Of a DNA stretch of 64,000 bases, positions 48,141 through 61,160 are shown piece after piece. The translations under genes were made by a program, and so were the position numbers. The notes under the pieces were generated by a model that saw only the letters and a program-made list of their open reading frames with translations, searched no databases and was not told where the DNA came from. The stretch spans positions 12,913,831 through 12,977,830 of the forward strand of contig NC_061125.1 in assembly GCF_905220365.1 (NCBI RefSeq), in the 5' to 3' direction. The stretch's first letter is position 1; each line of letters starts with the position of its first letter. This DNA comes from Vanessa cardui. Lineage: Eukaryota; Arthropoda; Insecta; Lepidoptera; Nymphalidae.

Positions 48141-48701
48141 TAACTATACCATGTCATAAAGTATAAATTGACGTTTCAAAAATAAATTATGTGTTGAAGT
48201 AATTAATTTCGAAACACAATTTAATATGTTCTCATTATTTAACAACAACGCAAAACGATGTCTCTTGAAAGTAAAACGAAATCTGCCAAACTAACAGAAC
48301 ATTCGTTTATAATCTCGAGAGAAGTCGTTATTGCCTAAAACGAACAATTTATCTTTATTACTTGATAGCAATCATGAATTTTATAGAAAGTTCAAAGAAT
48401 TTCAGATGTTCGCTCGTTAACTTTCTTTTTTATAAACGGGATGCGTGAGAGCACTTGTTAGTTTAAACAATTATAAGTCATTACGTTTCGTATAATTAAC
48501 GGTCAATAATATTTGCGAATGCATCATTTATTGAGTTTACGATTTGAGAACGAGAAAGTATTAATGTATTTTGAATTAGGTAAAAAGTTAAAATCTTTAT
48601 TTCCATAAACGAGGATCACACTAATTTATCGTTTGTAAAAATTCACACAACATATATCAAAGAAACAGCGAAAAAAACTAAAGCATCAAATGTGACGTTT
48701 A

Positions 48702-48948
48702 CTTGGGTAGGACTTTGTGAAAGCCTGGGTAGGTACCATCCACTAACCACATATTCTACCGCCAAGCAGCCGTACTCAGTATTGTTCTGTTGCTTGAAGG
48801 GTGAGTGAGCCAGTTGGATTACCTGCACGAAGGACATAACATCTTAGTTCCCAAGGTTGGTAGCGCATTGCTTTAGGGATTGTCTTAAAACGTCAGTGAC
48901 CACTTACCATCCGATGGCTAATAAGCTCGTCCGCCTATCTGTATCTAT
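48702..48948 (+). repeat. Family B repeat, near full length
   Basis: Follows the family in order: ttgtgaaagcctgggtaggt, ctaccgccaagcagccgtac, gggtgagtgagccagttgga, ccaaggttggtagcgcattg, gtgaccacttaccatcc and agctcgtccgcc. It is diverged and complete in layout. Confidence 0.75.
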
Positions 48949-49451
48949 GTAATTTACATTTTGGTATGATGTCAATTATTAATAATTAAAAAATAACACA
49001 TTTTACGTATAAAAAAAAAAAACGAATTTGTATCAGCTTCTGTTGCTTCTCATTTAATGATTTATTTGATCTATCTGCCTTTTGTTTTTATATTAATAAT
49101 ATTTCCCTTAAGTATGCGATTCTGTTAAATTTTATGCACTATCAAAATATAAAATGATTTCTATGCAAACTTTGTGTACACGTGTATTGAGTTCATCGTG
49201 GTTTCCACCTGACAAATTTAATAAATCATATCGTTTAATTTATAACTCATCGATCCAATATTTACGATCAATAAATTAACAGATCGTTACTAAGTTATGT
49301 CAAGTATTCTTCGGCTGTTTATGCCACGAGGTTACCCTGCGGGTTGGTATAAAAAACTCAGCATCCGGATTCAAAGAGGAGACTTTTGATTAAGATCGAA
49401 CTATTTTATCCATGGCGATATCTCGGCTTGATTTACGACAGAAACCTTTAA

Positions 49452-49487
49452 TTCTTCGGCATTTTTAATTTGAAATATACCGAAGAA
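49452..49487. repeat. 8-bp inverted repeat in a compact island
   Basis: ttcttcgg at 49452-49459 and ccgaagaa at 49480-49487 with a 20-nt spacer, inside the non-repetitive island 49310-49650. Confidence 0.4.
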
Positions 49488-50034
49488 ACCCTCCCTATTT
49501 TTAGTTCTATTGAATCCATTGTCTCGATAGTAATTAATGGTTTTTCCTCAACTCAAATGTACGCAGCAGACAAATGACTCTTAGAGGACCAGGTCAGAAT
49601 TAGATAATGCGTCTGGTCACTTTTCCATTAATTTATCGTGATTGCTCACATTGCTAATTCAAACCGAAGTTAGTCGATAATCTAATAAAATAAAATTTTA
49701 TTTAAATATTTCGGTCTACTTGTCTATAGAAGTTTTTGGATAATTTATGAATAAAGATTCTAGTTTATAATAATCAAATCAAAATTACCGTTTACTGTAT
49801 TAATGTTCCCTCAAGTACAATTATGTGTTCGATTTCGTCGTACGCATCCTTTGATAAATAATAATACTAAAACTATGTAAATCAAAACTAAAGCTTAATT
49901 TTCAAGTATACAACGTCAATTGAGCTTAAATTCCTGATTATTTTTAAAGTACTATTTTATAAGAATATTACTGATTTAATTGTATGACACACATCACCAG
50001 GTTAAACAGTCATACAAAAAATTAGCAGATTGGT

Positions 50035-50130
50035 GAAGCATTGGCAATGTTTAGATTTCCTACAGCTTGTCCACAGTGATCACTTACCATTAGGTGGCTC
50101 AATTGTCCGACCGCCTAACTGACCTAAATA
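50035..50130 (+). repeat. Family B 3' fragment
   Basis: gaagcattggcaatgtttag, then gtgatcacttaccattaggt and gtccgaccgcctaac, match the last third of the family. It is 5' truncated. Confidence 0.55.
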
Positions 50131-50779
50131 TCAAGCTACCATAATTCTGACTTAGTTTATCATTTTTTTATATTTGCAAAATTGTGTATTTTACTGATAC
50201 AATAAATAAAAAATCTGTCTAAACATTGTCAACGGGTTAGTATATTCACATGTCCTGTTAAAGTTGATACCAGTATTTACGATGGCCCGCCCGCTGCATA
50301 TAGGCAGATGCCACACATGTTCAGCCTTAATTCGAATAGATGATATATAGGGTTGTCCCTAGAAATATTGGTATTCCATTATAAATAATAAAAACTTCAT
50401 TCCGTGACACAGAACATATTTCATTAAATAAGTACAGCCTGTATAAATGTTACGACCTTAGATATTAAAAAAAAATCCTCTTTTAGATTACGACAGTGTT
50501 CTTAATTTGAAAAATTAAAAAATAATTCGGAATTCTATAATACGATGCAAATAAGTTTTTAATGTGTGTTTTATGCGAACTATTACGTCATTGTTTTATT
50601 TTTCAGCTGTTTTCTTGCCCTCTATCTCTCTAAGGAAGTGTATGAGCTGGTGTAACCGTCAAAGAGATATAAATAAATGACACAAAAGGGGCTTGTTCTT
50701 TGCATTCTCAATTTGCAGACACTAGAGCTATTCTGTAAGATCAAACTCGAAACGAAGGAAACGATCGTAAAGTTCCAGA

Positions 50780-50851
50780 AAGTGATATGCGATATTGACT
50801 TCTGTATTCATTATATTTTAACGATGCACTCACCAAAATAGCATATCACTT
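50780..50851. repeat. 11-bp inverted repeat with a 50-nt spacer
   Basis: aagtgatatgc at 50780-50790 and gcatatcactt at 50841-50851. A perfect stem, but short for a miRNA precursor. Confidence 0.6.
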
Positions 50852-50911
50852 AAATCGTCTTTCAACATTTCATTAGTGAGATACGAATTCAGTTCTCACC
50901 GAATTACTTTA

Positions 50912-51181
50912 TCTATACATGTAATAAAATTGGAGTGTCTGTTTGTAATATTGAAATAGCCCTTTTTTACTGAATGCATATGTAAGTATACACGGTACAT
51001 ATACAAAAATAACATCTTTTACAATTTTTATCTGCCTGTCTGTTTGTTCCGGCTAATCTCTAGAAAGGCTGGACCGATTTTGAAGGGACTTTCACTGGCA
51101 GATAACTAATATAATAAGGATTATCTCAGGCTACAATTTTTTCTTAAATTCAAACGCGTACAAGGTCGCGGTCACAGCTAG
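50912..51181 (+). mobile_element. Helitron-like element, D1-related, long
   Basis: Starts tctatacatgtaataaaatt with ggagtgtctgtttgtaatat. The inside has atctgcctgtctgtttgttc and ggctggaccgattttgaag. The end is gtcgcggtcacagctag. Ends and layout agree with D1, with a different first third. Confidence 0.5.
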
Positions 51182-51593
51182 TAGTTAAATATTACTTTAT
51201 AAATTAAGCTTTTTATATAGTTACTTGCGTCATAGATTAAAACAACGGTTTCGTAAGTGTGACTCATAGTTGATAATGAATGCAGCGATACAATTCTTAT
51301 CAGATTAAATGCAATCGAAACAAAAAATTACAGTAGCATTGACTTTCTAATATAATTTTGATTAAAAACTCAAGATATAACCAACTCGTTGATTAACAGA
51401 AATTAAAAAAGCAAGCTAGATTTTTATATGTGTGAGTGTGTCTTGTTAATGTAGAGGTGTAACGACAAATACAATACGAGTATCTTTTGTTTATTAATTT
51501 GTAATACCGTGAAATATACAGCTATAATAAAATACATCGTCTTACTTAAAAGATGACATTACATATGTAAATGATTACATAGTATAAAACAAA

Positions 51594-51844
51594 TTCACAT
51601 ACCGCTGTCTGTCCCTATGTATGCCTAGATCTTTAAAATTACGCAACAGATTTAGATGCCATTTTTTTTAATAGATAGAGTGATTCAAAAGGAAGATTTT
51701 TGTATATAATACATGGACAATATAGTAAAGAAACAAAAATTATTTAAGAAGTTTCTAATGTGATGTTGTAAATAAACAAAATTCTGTAGTATATTTAGCA
51801 TCAGTATTGTACCAGTGCAAAGCCGAGGCGGCATAGTCGCTTGT
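51594..51844 (+). mobile_element. D2 Helitron-like element, diverged end
   Basis: Matches 38470-38648 through ttacgcaacagatttagatg, aatagatagagtgattcaa, ctgtagtatatttagcatca and gtgcaaagccgaggcgg. The terminal CTAG has become cttgtt. Confidence 0.5.
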
Positions 51845-52427
51845 TATTAAAATAAAAATAATAATTAATAATAAATTAATAATAATGAATTAATTTTAAT
51901 TTATACAAAATATCATCAGCCCTGCTGTTAAAATTCACGTTAATGCTTGCTAACAAGTACAGAGCGGTCCATTGGCAATATTGATATAAATTGATTACGA
52001 CTCATCGCGACACACATACATTAATACGAGGCATATTAATAGACGCAAATACCTTATCTTCATTCATTACGAGTACCGACCACGAGTTTGTAATCTCAAT
52101 CGTTTTGTCTCTTGATTTATGACTTTAGATTCAGCCCCACATAAAACAGTTTGTTGTATTAAATTTAATAGTCGATAATCGTACATGAAGTATCGTGAGC
52201 GAGTTGTTTGTTAATTGTTATCGGAACGAGTACATGGAATCGATTACGTAACTCGTCGAGATATTATTCGGATAGATTTTAAAAATGAATGTCATTTATA
52301 TCGATGAGTTATAAAATTTAATGATTATTATTATTAGTTAATTTAAAAAAGTCTTCATATGTCATTTATGTCAATTTATTGGTATTTACCCAAGTTATAA
52401 AATTATTATTGACTTCTTAATATCTAG

Positions 52428-52705
52428 GAGCTGATGGCTCAGTGGATAGAACTCTTGCATCTTAACCGATGATTACGGGTTCAAACCCAGGCAAGCACCA
52501 CCATATATATGTGCTTAATTTGTGTTTATAATTTATTTCGTGCTCGATGTTGACGGAAAACATCCTGAGGAAACCTGCATGTGTCTATTTTCGTCGAAAT
52601 TCTGCCACATGTGCATTCCACCAACCCGCATTGGAACAGCGTGGTGGAATATGTTCCAAATTTGGAACTCCGGAGAACCCTCTCCTTAATGGAAGAGGAG
52701 GCTTA
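52428..52705 (+). mobile_element. SINE A copy with truncated tail and an inserted palindrome
   Basis: Head gagctgatggctcagtggat, a good B-box (cgggttcaaacccagg), and the body to ggaatatgttccaaa. There the consensus is interrupted by about 17 extra bases that create a perfect 16-bp palindrome (52653-52668). The copy then resumes at ccctctccttaatgg and stops at aggaggctta without the usual cagcagtgggaa end. Confidence 0.8.
52653..52668. repeat. Perfect 16-bp palindrome inside a SINE
   Basis: gttccaaatttggaac. The left half is SINE consensus; the right half is extra sequence present only in this copy. Confidence 0.8.
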
Positions 52706-54291
52706 AATCGAAAATATCGCACCAATCATGGTAACTAAATTTTTCTTGTGCTTTTTATAACACTTGGAGTATCCAAGTTTATATATAAAAGAATTAAAAC
52801 AACAGCTTGTTATAAAAATATTCTTAAAAATGTCGTCACATCTTCTTAAAGATATATATTGTAAAAAGACGAAAGGGCTTATAAAAATTCTAAATTTGAG
52901 AGCATTTTGTAATCTTATTTGTGACTTTGAATTTCAGGAGCTTAATTCATTTACTGTCTTTACATCGCTCCCTTGTGAAATCGCATCGTAAAGAAAATAT
53001 TGAAGTATCTCACGGGGCCAGTTATTTAAATATTTACCATTTAATATTCTCTCTTGATATCTTAAGTAACTGTTTCCCTAATGCTAAGTATTTTAAAGTA
53101 ATATAGAGTGTGATAGTTCCTTTAATGTACTATTAATGTTGTTATAAATTTTTTATTAATTTGCCTAAAAACTATTAAGCTTTTTCGATAGCAATCACGG
53201 CTGACGATGACATTTAATGAGTGAAATGCAGTTTAAGAGATCATTAGATAAAAAGTATGCTGCTTGTTTCTTTCGTATGTGAAATTAGTAATATCTGAAA
53301 GAGATATATATCTTTACGGACTTACCGTGAATGTTTATCATAATACTCATATTACCTAATTATTATATTTTCGTAATATGAAGTTGTGAGAACGAAAACA
53401 TTAATGTTTTTCATGGAATTATTTCTCATATAGAAAATTTCCATAATATTCCGTTGTAAAATTACTTTCTAATAGCCCAAAACCTTTTCCAGAAATAAAT
53501 GCCAAAATAATCTATCTTTAGATTTGGACATTGAATTTTTCCAAAGTGATTCATTCTGATATTGTTTTATGTACAAAGTTTGCTTATAAAATAACAACGT
53601 TAAAAAAATCAGCAAAAGCTGAATTTATAACAGTATACTATACTTTATCTTAAAATTCATTCGTAAACAATAAATATGGTTGAAGTAAGAAATCGTTTAA
53701 AAAGTATCAAAATTGAAATCACAAAGTCACTTCAAAATTACGATGACCTACTCCTTATATAAATAATCTATTACAAATATTCGCTTATACAAGTGTTATT
53801 GAGCTCCAAAAAACCACTATAAATAAATTCTTCATTCTGACTGTGAGTTATGCAGACTCCTTTGCGTCGTAAAATTCTACAATGGAATAAACAGATTACA
53901 TGCAGCTGATCAATTTTTCGCCTATTAGCTTCATAAAGGCAGTTACCATTACAACCAAGTAAGGTCAGAAGTTACCCCCTGACTATCAATTTTACGTAAA
54001 TAATCTCCCAGCTTTCGCAGTACACAATAATAAAAGATGGCACCATGATTGATCGTTGTGTTTTCTGACTTTAGTATAATAATTCAATGCTAGAAACATC
54101 GGATAAGACATGATAAAATTATTTTCTATATATTTATTTATTAAAAAAATACCGAATTTCAAAATCCATAAATTTATGAAACAGCAAAAAGTTTTTTTCT
54201 TTTTTTAATTCAATTTATCCATATTGTTTGATAAAAAATTAAGAGCATGATTGTTGTATACTTGTAATTATTGTCACGTGGCTGAAGGCCG

Positions 54292-54329
54292 TAATTTCAT
54301 GACCGTATAATTATACAGTCATGAAATTA
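54292..54329. repeat. 38-bp near-perfect palindrome
   Basis: Two 19-nt halves meet at 54310/54311: taatttcatgac plus one mismatch plus gtataa, then ttatac, the mismatch and gtcatgaaatta. There is no loop, so it is cruciform-capable. Not part of any repeat family listed here. Confidence 0.75.
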
Positions 54330-54927
54330 TAAATGAATTCATTTCGTGCTAAAATTATGCCATAATAGACCAAAGGTGATTTGAACAGAATTTTAGAATG
54401 AGCCCTAAATATATATATCAATTGTTAAGTCCATAGGAATATTAGCAGCCTGTTATTTTACTTTTTTTTGTTATATTATTCCTAATGATAAGATGAATCT
54501 AATATTCTAATATTCAGGGTTCATGTCAATAAACAAAAATACAAGAATTCTATTCTATAGCAAAGAGTCACGTTTACGCAGTAGTTGACGTAGATGTGAC
54601 GCAATCAACAGTTATTCGACAACGCAAAGAGACAATCACTGTACTCTGATTGTAATCGATAATCATAGTTAAGGAATAGACTTATAAATCAATCGATGAC
54701 CTCGATTTATACCAATCAAATCGAATCGCTCAAACTCCAATTTGACTTGTGTCAAACGATGATTGGTTGCAACACTGGCTACGCCTAATTGGCTGAATGA
54801 ATTTCATTCGTGTGTTCATGTGGTTTACGCAAGTGTATTGGTTTAAAATGGATATGATTGTCACTGCTCGAAATTTCTTCATATCAATTGCTGAACAAAT
54901 AAATTTAACTATTGACATCGATCACGT

Positions 54928-55095
54928 AAGTACCACCCACTCATCAGATTTTGGATTCCTCTAAACAAAAGTTCCAGTTTGAAGGCTGAATGGCCAGAGT
55001 ATGAGGCAGAAGAGAGATTTCCAATTTAAACAATATTTAATATTTTTACAGTCAATAGGTGGTTGTAACCACTTACCAGTAGCCTACCTCTATCA
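54928..55095 (+). repeat. Family B repeat, internally deleted and diverged
   Basis: agtaccacccactcatcaga, gttccagtttgaaggctgaa, atttttacagtcaataggtg and aaccacttaccagtagcc follow the family order with gaps. Confidence 0.55.
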
Positions 55096-57881
55096 TAATA
55101 AAGTTGATGGCAAGAGAACATCTGAGGCATTGTGAGAACCAGTTTATTTGCTACCAAATACAGGATCTTAGACGATATGTTCCATTTGTCAGAAATAATT
55201 CTGGTGTGAATACGCCATTTTTTTTACTTCATAATCACTTCAGTAGAATAACTAGTAGCAATCCGGGCACTCAGCTAAACGAGCTTGCACAATACCCTAC
55301 CAACAAGTAAACATCATAGTTCTCAATAATAAAAATAATGAGCAGAAATGTAAACCATAACCAATAATTTCGAACGACTTCCCAGAAGTTATTGTCTCAA
55401 ATTTCGAATTGCCTCATAAATTCCTCACCACGTCCATGCATCTTCGTTACTCTCCGCGTAGTTGAATAGGCAGTGTGATTGCAACCAACACTTTGGCCTT
55501 TGTTTCGAGCACACGTCGCGGCGCTATCTATCACTGCTCAACCCGCGAACCAATTTGTTAGTTTACAATTTATTCTTGTACCAGGAATGCCGGCAAAAAG
55601 ATTTTCCTAACGTGAAGCATGACTTCGTTATTCCTGATATGCAATAAATTTTAATGGATATCCCATTGCTCTGGGTCATTTGTTCTCGTATATTTTGTTA
55701 CGATTAGTCATAATATTATTATTACATGGATATCTCGTCATAATGTTATGATTATTGTAAGAGGTAATTGATGTTTTGGAAATATTGATATTGATTTTAT
55801 GTCGTTCTTTCTATTTTTGAGGAAGATTACGATTTACGATATATTTATAACGTTACTGTTTTATGTTTTTCATTTATTTTAATCAATACTAATTTATTGG
55901 TTCCCTCTGGTGATAAATTGTTTTAATATAAATATTTTATTTATTTTGATGTTTTACACCTACGGGATGTCTCTTGATATGTGATGACTATAATTGCAAC
56001 TAAACTTTAGGAACTCATGATAAATAACCACATAATAAATGTACACTGATGGTGCTGGTCTCACTCTTAATCCAGGATCGACAGCATAGTCCTCCTATTT
56101 TACAAAAAAAATCGAATAATTTCTTAGAGGCTTGACAAGATTCGAAGCCCCGCAACTAAGACCCGCAAGCCTAAAGGCAGTTATAATTTATATAAGATAC
56201 AAAAACGCTAATCTTTAATTTATTTGATCATACATAAAAGAAAATTAACTTTTACTACGAAATGCTTTATAATAAACTCAAAACATCCAAGTACTATTAC
56301 GTTTATATCACTAACCACTAAACGAACTCCGTACATCCGATCATAACTCTTTCATCTGATCACACCGTTTCATTTCTATGAAAGCTATAATAATAAAGTT
56401 TTTATTGCTATTCATTCGCGGGAAACACTTACCGTTCGAAGGAAAAAAAATCTTTAGTAGAGAGGTTATAGTTTAAGATCGCCTTGTCAGTTTCGATCGC
56501 TCGTATTTGATTTATTGGTCGGAGATATACGTAGTGAGGTCATGCTCAGCATCCGTCATGTGGACAGCCTATAAAACTTGCTATAAGTCATGCATTTGTT
56601 TTATGTAACTATCGAATATTGACAGGCAGATATTCGGAGCCAGCCTTGTTTGTTATTCGAATGAGAATAACGAGAGATTGAGCGCTATTCATTATTTAAA
56701 CAAAATGTATCGTCTTTGAAATAAATTACAAGTAAGTTTTGATTATCGAAGTTCATGTTGAGTTAATACATTATACAAACACATTTTAGAAGTTTCTTAA
56801 ACTGTATTCTATGTAACTTAAGTTTATATTTAATAAAATATTCTTTTGATTTAAAACATCTTTCATATTATATATTTTAATCATAAATTAGGGATTTCTT
56901 TGGCTTGATTTGAACTTGAGTTTTGTTAAAATATGTGTGTATAAATATTTTATCAACTGATTTTGCCAGTAGTGGAAATAAGTACTAATTTTTGGCCTCA
57001 TCCGAATTTTAGGGGGATTATCGTTGAGACAACTTCTTTTCAGAGATACAGGTAATTATTTGTAAAGATATCTAAATAAATATGTGTAAAATTATAGTAA
57101 AATCGGTTAGCTTGTTGAAGCGTCACAAACAACCAAATAAGCAAACTCACACAAGTATTTAAACTATTAGTTAAGATACAGATAAAATATAAATTATAAT
57201 ATTCATTCTATAAAACGAGATAAATTTCAACTCGTATTTAGTTTCTAATAGATCACGAAAGTCGCATAATAACCTTTTATTATTACAGAAGTATAATATT
57301 ATACACAATGACACTACTCGCATTTCTTGTTTCATAATCTTCAGATAACGCGACGCTACACTAATGAGTAACGCATACTCAGAACGGAACGGGCGTGTAG
57401 TACGGCGCTCTAGTACTCCGCGTCTAATTTATTACCAACTTTGTCGCTACTAAGTGATTAAATCGCAGCTTCCTTTCGTGGGCGATCTAATTACCGACAA
57501 ACCGAGAACAATAATATGTAATCTGAATATTTATGAGGCAATGTTACAATGCATCCGTGAATTTGATATAGTCGACTGTTTATCTTGAACGAAAATTGAC
57601 TGTGTGCAATGAATAATTTATTGTTAGCAACCGGCACTGACGTTTCACCATATTTTAATATAAATCCATCTACCATATTGTATGCAAAATGCCATTGAAT
57701 GCAGTGCAAGGCGGGATCATTATTCCAATATACGGCCGCGATATTCATCACGCAACTCTTGGTCGCAGAATTTTAAACAAATCATCTTTAACGTTGCTGT
57801 TTCTCTCTGAGCGTTCGCTTGATGTGAACGCACTCGATACCAGAATCGATTTTAATAATGCCTATGTATATAAAATTTTCG

Positions 57882-57898
57882 TTTTTTTTTTTTTTTTT
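57882..57898 (+). repeat. T17 mononucleotide run
   Basis: Uninterrupted run of 17 T. Likely length-variable. Confidence 0.8.
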
Positions 57899-57989
57899 CT
57901 GCTCTGTATTCTTTTGTTGTTCGATAAGTTTAAAGGAGTGAGGCAATGTAGTGAAAACTCTTTGGTTTAATTATGTGCATTGTAAGTAT

Positions 57990-58060
57990 CTCGTCAGTTT
58001 AGTGGTTAACTAAGTCTGCGAATTCCGAGGTTAGGGGCCAAGAAATATTTCATTTTATTC
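57990..58060 (+). mobile_element. Possible decayed tRNA-like SINE head
   Basis: The stretch tcgtcagtttagtggttaac, then ctgcgaattccgaggttagg, resembles a tRNA-type A-box followed by the 'gcgaattccgaggt' segment seen in some lepidopteran SINE heads. No body can be followed downstream. Confidence 0.25.
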
Positions 58061-58292
58061 ATTGTATTTAAAAACACTTCAGAATATCGAATATGCATGT
58101 CGATTAAAAGCTAACGTAGCACAGTTATTAAATTACGTATTTAATATTAAGAAATTATAATATAAGTCAAGACTTTCATCCTTCACAAACCAGTGATGGT
58201 GTGCCCTCTCTATTAAGCCGTATGGGAATGCTAACTCATTCGATTATGATAATGCACTTGTTTTTGCACATACTTATGTTCATATGTTATTT

Positions 58293-58522
58293 GACGACCT
58301 CCGTGGTGGAGTGGTGTGTATACCGGTTTACATGGGTACGCCACTCTGAGGTCCCGGGTTCCATTCTCGGCCGAGCCGATGTAGATTATCATTAGTTTTC
58401 TATGTTGTCTTGTGTCTGGGTGTTTGTGGTACCGTAGTTATTCTGATTTTTCATAACACAAGTGCTTTAGCTAGTTACATTGGGATCACAGTAATGTTTG
58501 TGATGTTGTCTCATATTAATTA
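58293..58522 (+). mobile_element. SINE C copy, near full length
   Basis: Starts gacgacctccgtggtggagt (A-box-like tggtggagtgg) and has a B-box-like gggttccattctcggcc. It then follows the same body as the copy at 15951-16192, through taacacaagtgctttagcta and gtgatgttgtctcat. The tail is short. Open frames over the head are incidental. Confidence 0.75.
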
Positions 58523-59340
58523 TATACCAGATAGATGCCACCAATATACTACTTAAAATCTTATTATGCCTTACGTTCTCAATATTTCCATTAAAGATAA
58601 TGATTAAATGTTAAAACTAGATATGACTAACTTACCAATTACAGCAATCGGTTAAACATAACATATTTGCAAACAAAAGCGTTTACCAAGCCTTAACAAT
58701 AATTGGGATCTAGCCAATTATGAAACAAAACAAGAGTGCATTAAATGAATACAGCTCAATGGGTTATTTGAATAAATGAATTCGAATAAATAAATTATAT
58801 ACTTTTATATAAAATACGAGACTCCACTTAAGTGTTATCTATTTTCGTATTGAACATTGTTAAGATTGTGTTTTGTTATGAATCGTGATACCAAAATTAG
58901 TGATCATTAGTATAATGGGTGCCCTAGAAAGAGCCGTTACAATAAATTTCTTAATTGCCTCGTCGACGGACTGAGGAGATTCTTAGACGGTGATGCAAAA
59001 GTGATCTCATTTTATATGACAATTGTTTACGTAACACCTTGGGAAGATTAGATAACAATTGTTTGATGAATATGTGTTACAAGGTTAGGTTGTAGCATTA
59101 TGAAATATATGTTACTAATTAAACACATTATGAATAAATTAGGAGTAATCTTAGTAGGCGTCTGGGCTTGATTCCGGAATCTTCATTTAATAACAACAAT
59201 AACGCTTTGAAAGCGCTTCATAATCACGGCTCATTTATACAAAATACGAAAAATAATTTCTTTTTTTTTTAGAAAAACTATTCATGAAATACTCTGGAAC
59301 ACTTTGATTTATATTAAGTATTATAATATATAATTTAATC

Positions 59341-59448
59341 GCAAACAGTGGCTTGGCTGTGCCCTTGGCATTGCTAACGCTCATGGGCGACGGTGACCAC
59401 TTACCATCATATGGCCCGTTTGCACGTCTGGATTTATACGCAATAAAA
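59341..59448 (+). repeat. Family B 3' fragment
   Basis: ttggcattgctaacgctcat, then ggtgaccacttaccatcata and tggcccgtttgcacgtctgg, match the 3' third, ending in an A-rich run. Confidence 0.5.
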
Positions 59449-61160
59449 AATTGAACTTTGGGATGTTATTGGGATCCAAAATATAAGTTTACATAGTTTG
59501 ATATGCCAGTGATAATTTTAAATCTATATAACAAATACAAATATGTGATATTACTATTACGTGTTAATACAAACGAATTAGGAAGAGAAAGCTACACTGT
59601 GAAAAAATACATAATATGAAAGAAAACGGATTACTCGTAAAAGCTTCCCAATTTATTAGTATAATGTATAGGCTCATAAACAACTATGAAGTGAATGGCT
59701 TTTTATTATGTTTCCATTATTAAGTAATTCATGAACCAATAAATATTTATCAATAAAAACGAATTTGGAACGATAAAAAAATTACTAATATCACGTCTGA
59801 CGTCTACTCAACGTTCGTTCATTCGGGATATTTTCTAAAGCAATGATGGCAGGCAAATATTCTGATGGAATAAAAAATCTGTGTTAGTGTTGCAATCAAT
59901 CAAACAGCCAGCAAGCTCCCAGTTTCCAAAGCTAACTTTTCGGAACGTTCTCCTATTATTTAGTATTGATTTTCAGTGACTATTTTTATTGGTTTTTGGT
60001 ACGTTTCAATGTTTACATAGATTTGTGACAGCTGTAAAAGTATGATTCCGTTTTATTGAATTCGTTTCTGTTTATGTCATACGACAATTTTGTTATACCA
60101 TAGCTGCAGATTTAAACAGCTATATGATACATGATACAGTGTATGTATGTATCACAATAACTATAATTCATTTATATAATGTTACTAAAAGTGAAAATAA
60201 TCCGCTAATGAATTTGCTCGATACATCTCGGAAAGGCTAAGGATATAATTATAAAGATTACGAAAACATCCCTTCATTCAATAGAGCTGCTGTACGACTA
60301 TGATATAATGCGTTATAATATCTTCTACACAGTTGACAAATCGATACGATTGGCCGAAATTCAGCCTGGGGGAATATTGTTAGTATTATTGACCAATAGG
60401 AGCTTATATGAATCAGAACATTCTAGAAGGATTTTTAATTTGCCAACGAATGAAAAGGATTGATATTTTTATAACACGATTATTCGAGCGCTGATATTGG
60501 ATGAAGGTGAAGATATTTATTACTAGACATTTCTAAGAAGTAAATAAAGATAGCTCTATTTATATTCCCTCAGTATATGTTTCCCCTTACAAGTGAAAGA
60601 TATTTCTATAGCCTTCCGTCTGATAATTTACACTTCTTTTATAACACTTTAGTTTGACGTCATAATTAATGGTAAACGTTTAGGAATTCAATTGTATGGG
60701 TAAGTGTCAATAAAAGTCGCGTTTAAATCTGAATGTATCGGTTCATTGACCTGTCTTCAATAGATACAGCGGCAGCGTAATTTGCGCTGAACAATTTTTC
60801 GTCATTCACTTCTCTTCCTTAGAAGAAGTATGATTTATTGACATGCTTATTACTGGCACTTGAAGATTCCCGAGACATACAGTCGTTTAAAATTAAAAAC
60901 ATTTATTTATTTATATTTAGAGATGTTTACATTTCATTTACATAATTATTTCTATCAGTAGATAAATTAAAAGAACTACCCTGATTATATGTAATAGATA
61001 ATATTATATTATTTCCAAATTTTAGAACGTTTTTAATACTGATTAAATTTATAACATGTCATTCATCATTCACGATTAAAAGGTGAAAACATAGAAAGCA
61101 TTATTGATTATCAAAAAACATTTATATTTGAAATGGTCTGAAGGCAATTGTTTCATTTAA

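Larger units (their letters stand above)
48949..52427. other. Non-genic DNA with islands at 49310-49650, 50690-50900 and 51920-52270
   Basis: Listed repeats lie at 50035, 50912 and 51594. The island 51920-52270 has balanced composition with several TAAT/ATTA-type homeodomain-like sites and an ATCGAT. No gene found. Confidence 0.4.
52706..58292. other. Non-genic DNA with islands at 54540-54900, 55385-55660, 56440-56700 and 57340-57860
   Basis: The island 57340-57860 is the longest and includes gaacggaacgggcgtgtagt (57380) and several TAATTA-like sites. The island 54540-54900 contains the 15-bp palindrome gaatgaa-t-ttcattc (54795-54809). Open frames in these islands (for example 55462-55647 and 57689-57970) have no recognisable domain. 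Confidence 0.4.

Noticed and set aside
57689..57970. 93-codon frame ending in a phenylalanine run
   Set aside because: The run comes from the T17 tract. No domain or conserved pattern; not credible as a gene.
60320..60410. CCAAT-like boxes as a promoter
   Set aside because: No initiator or TATA at a sensible distance and no gene follows.
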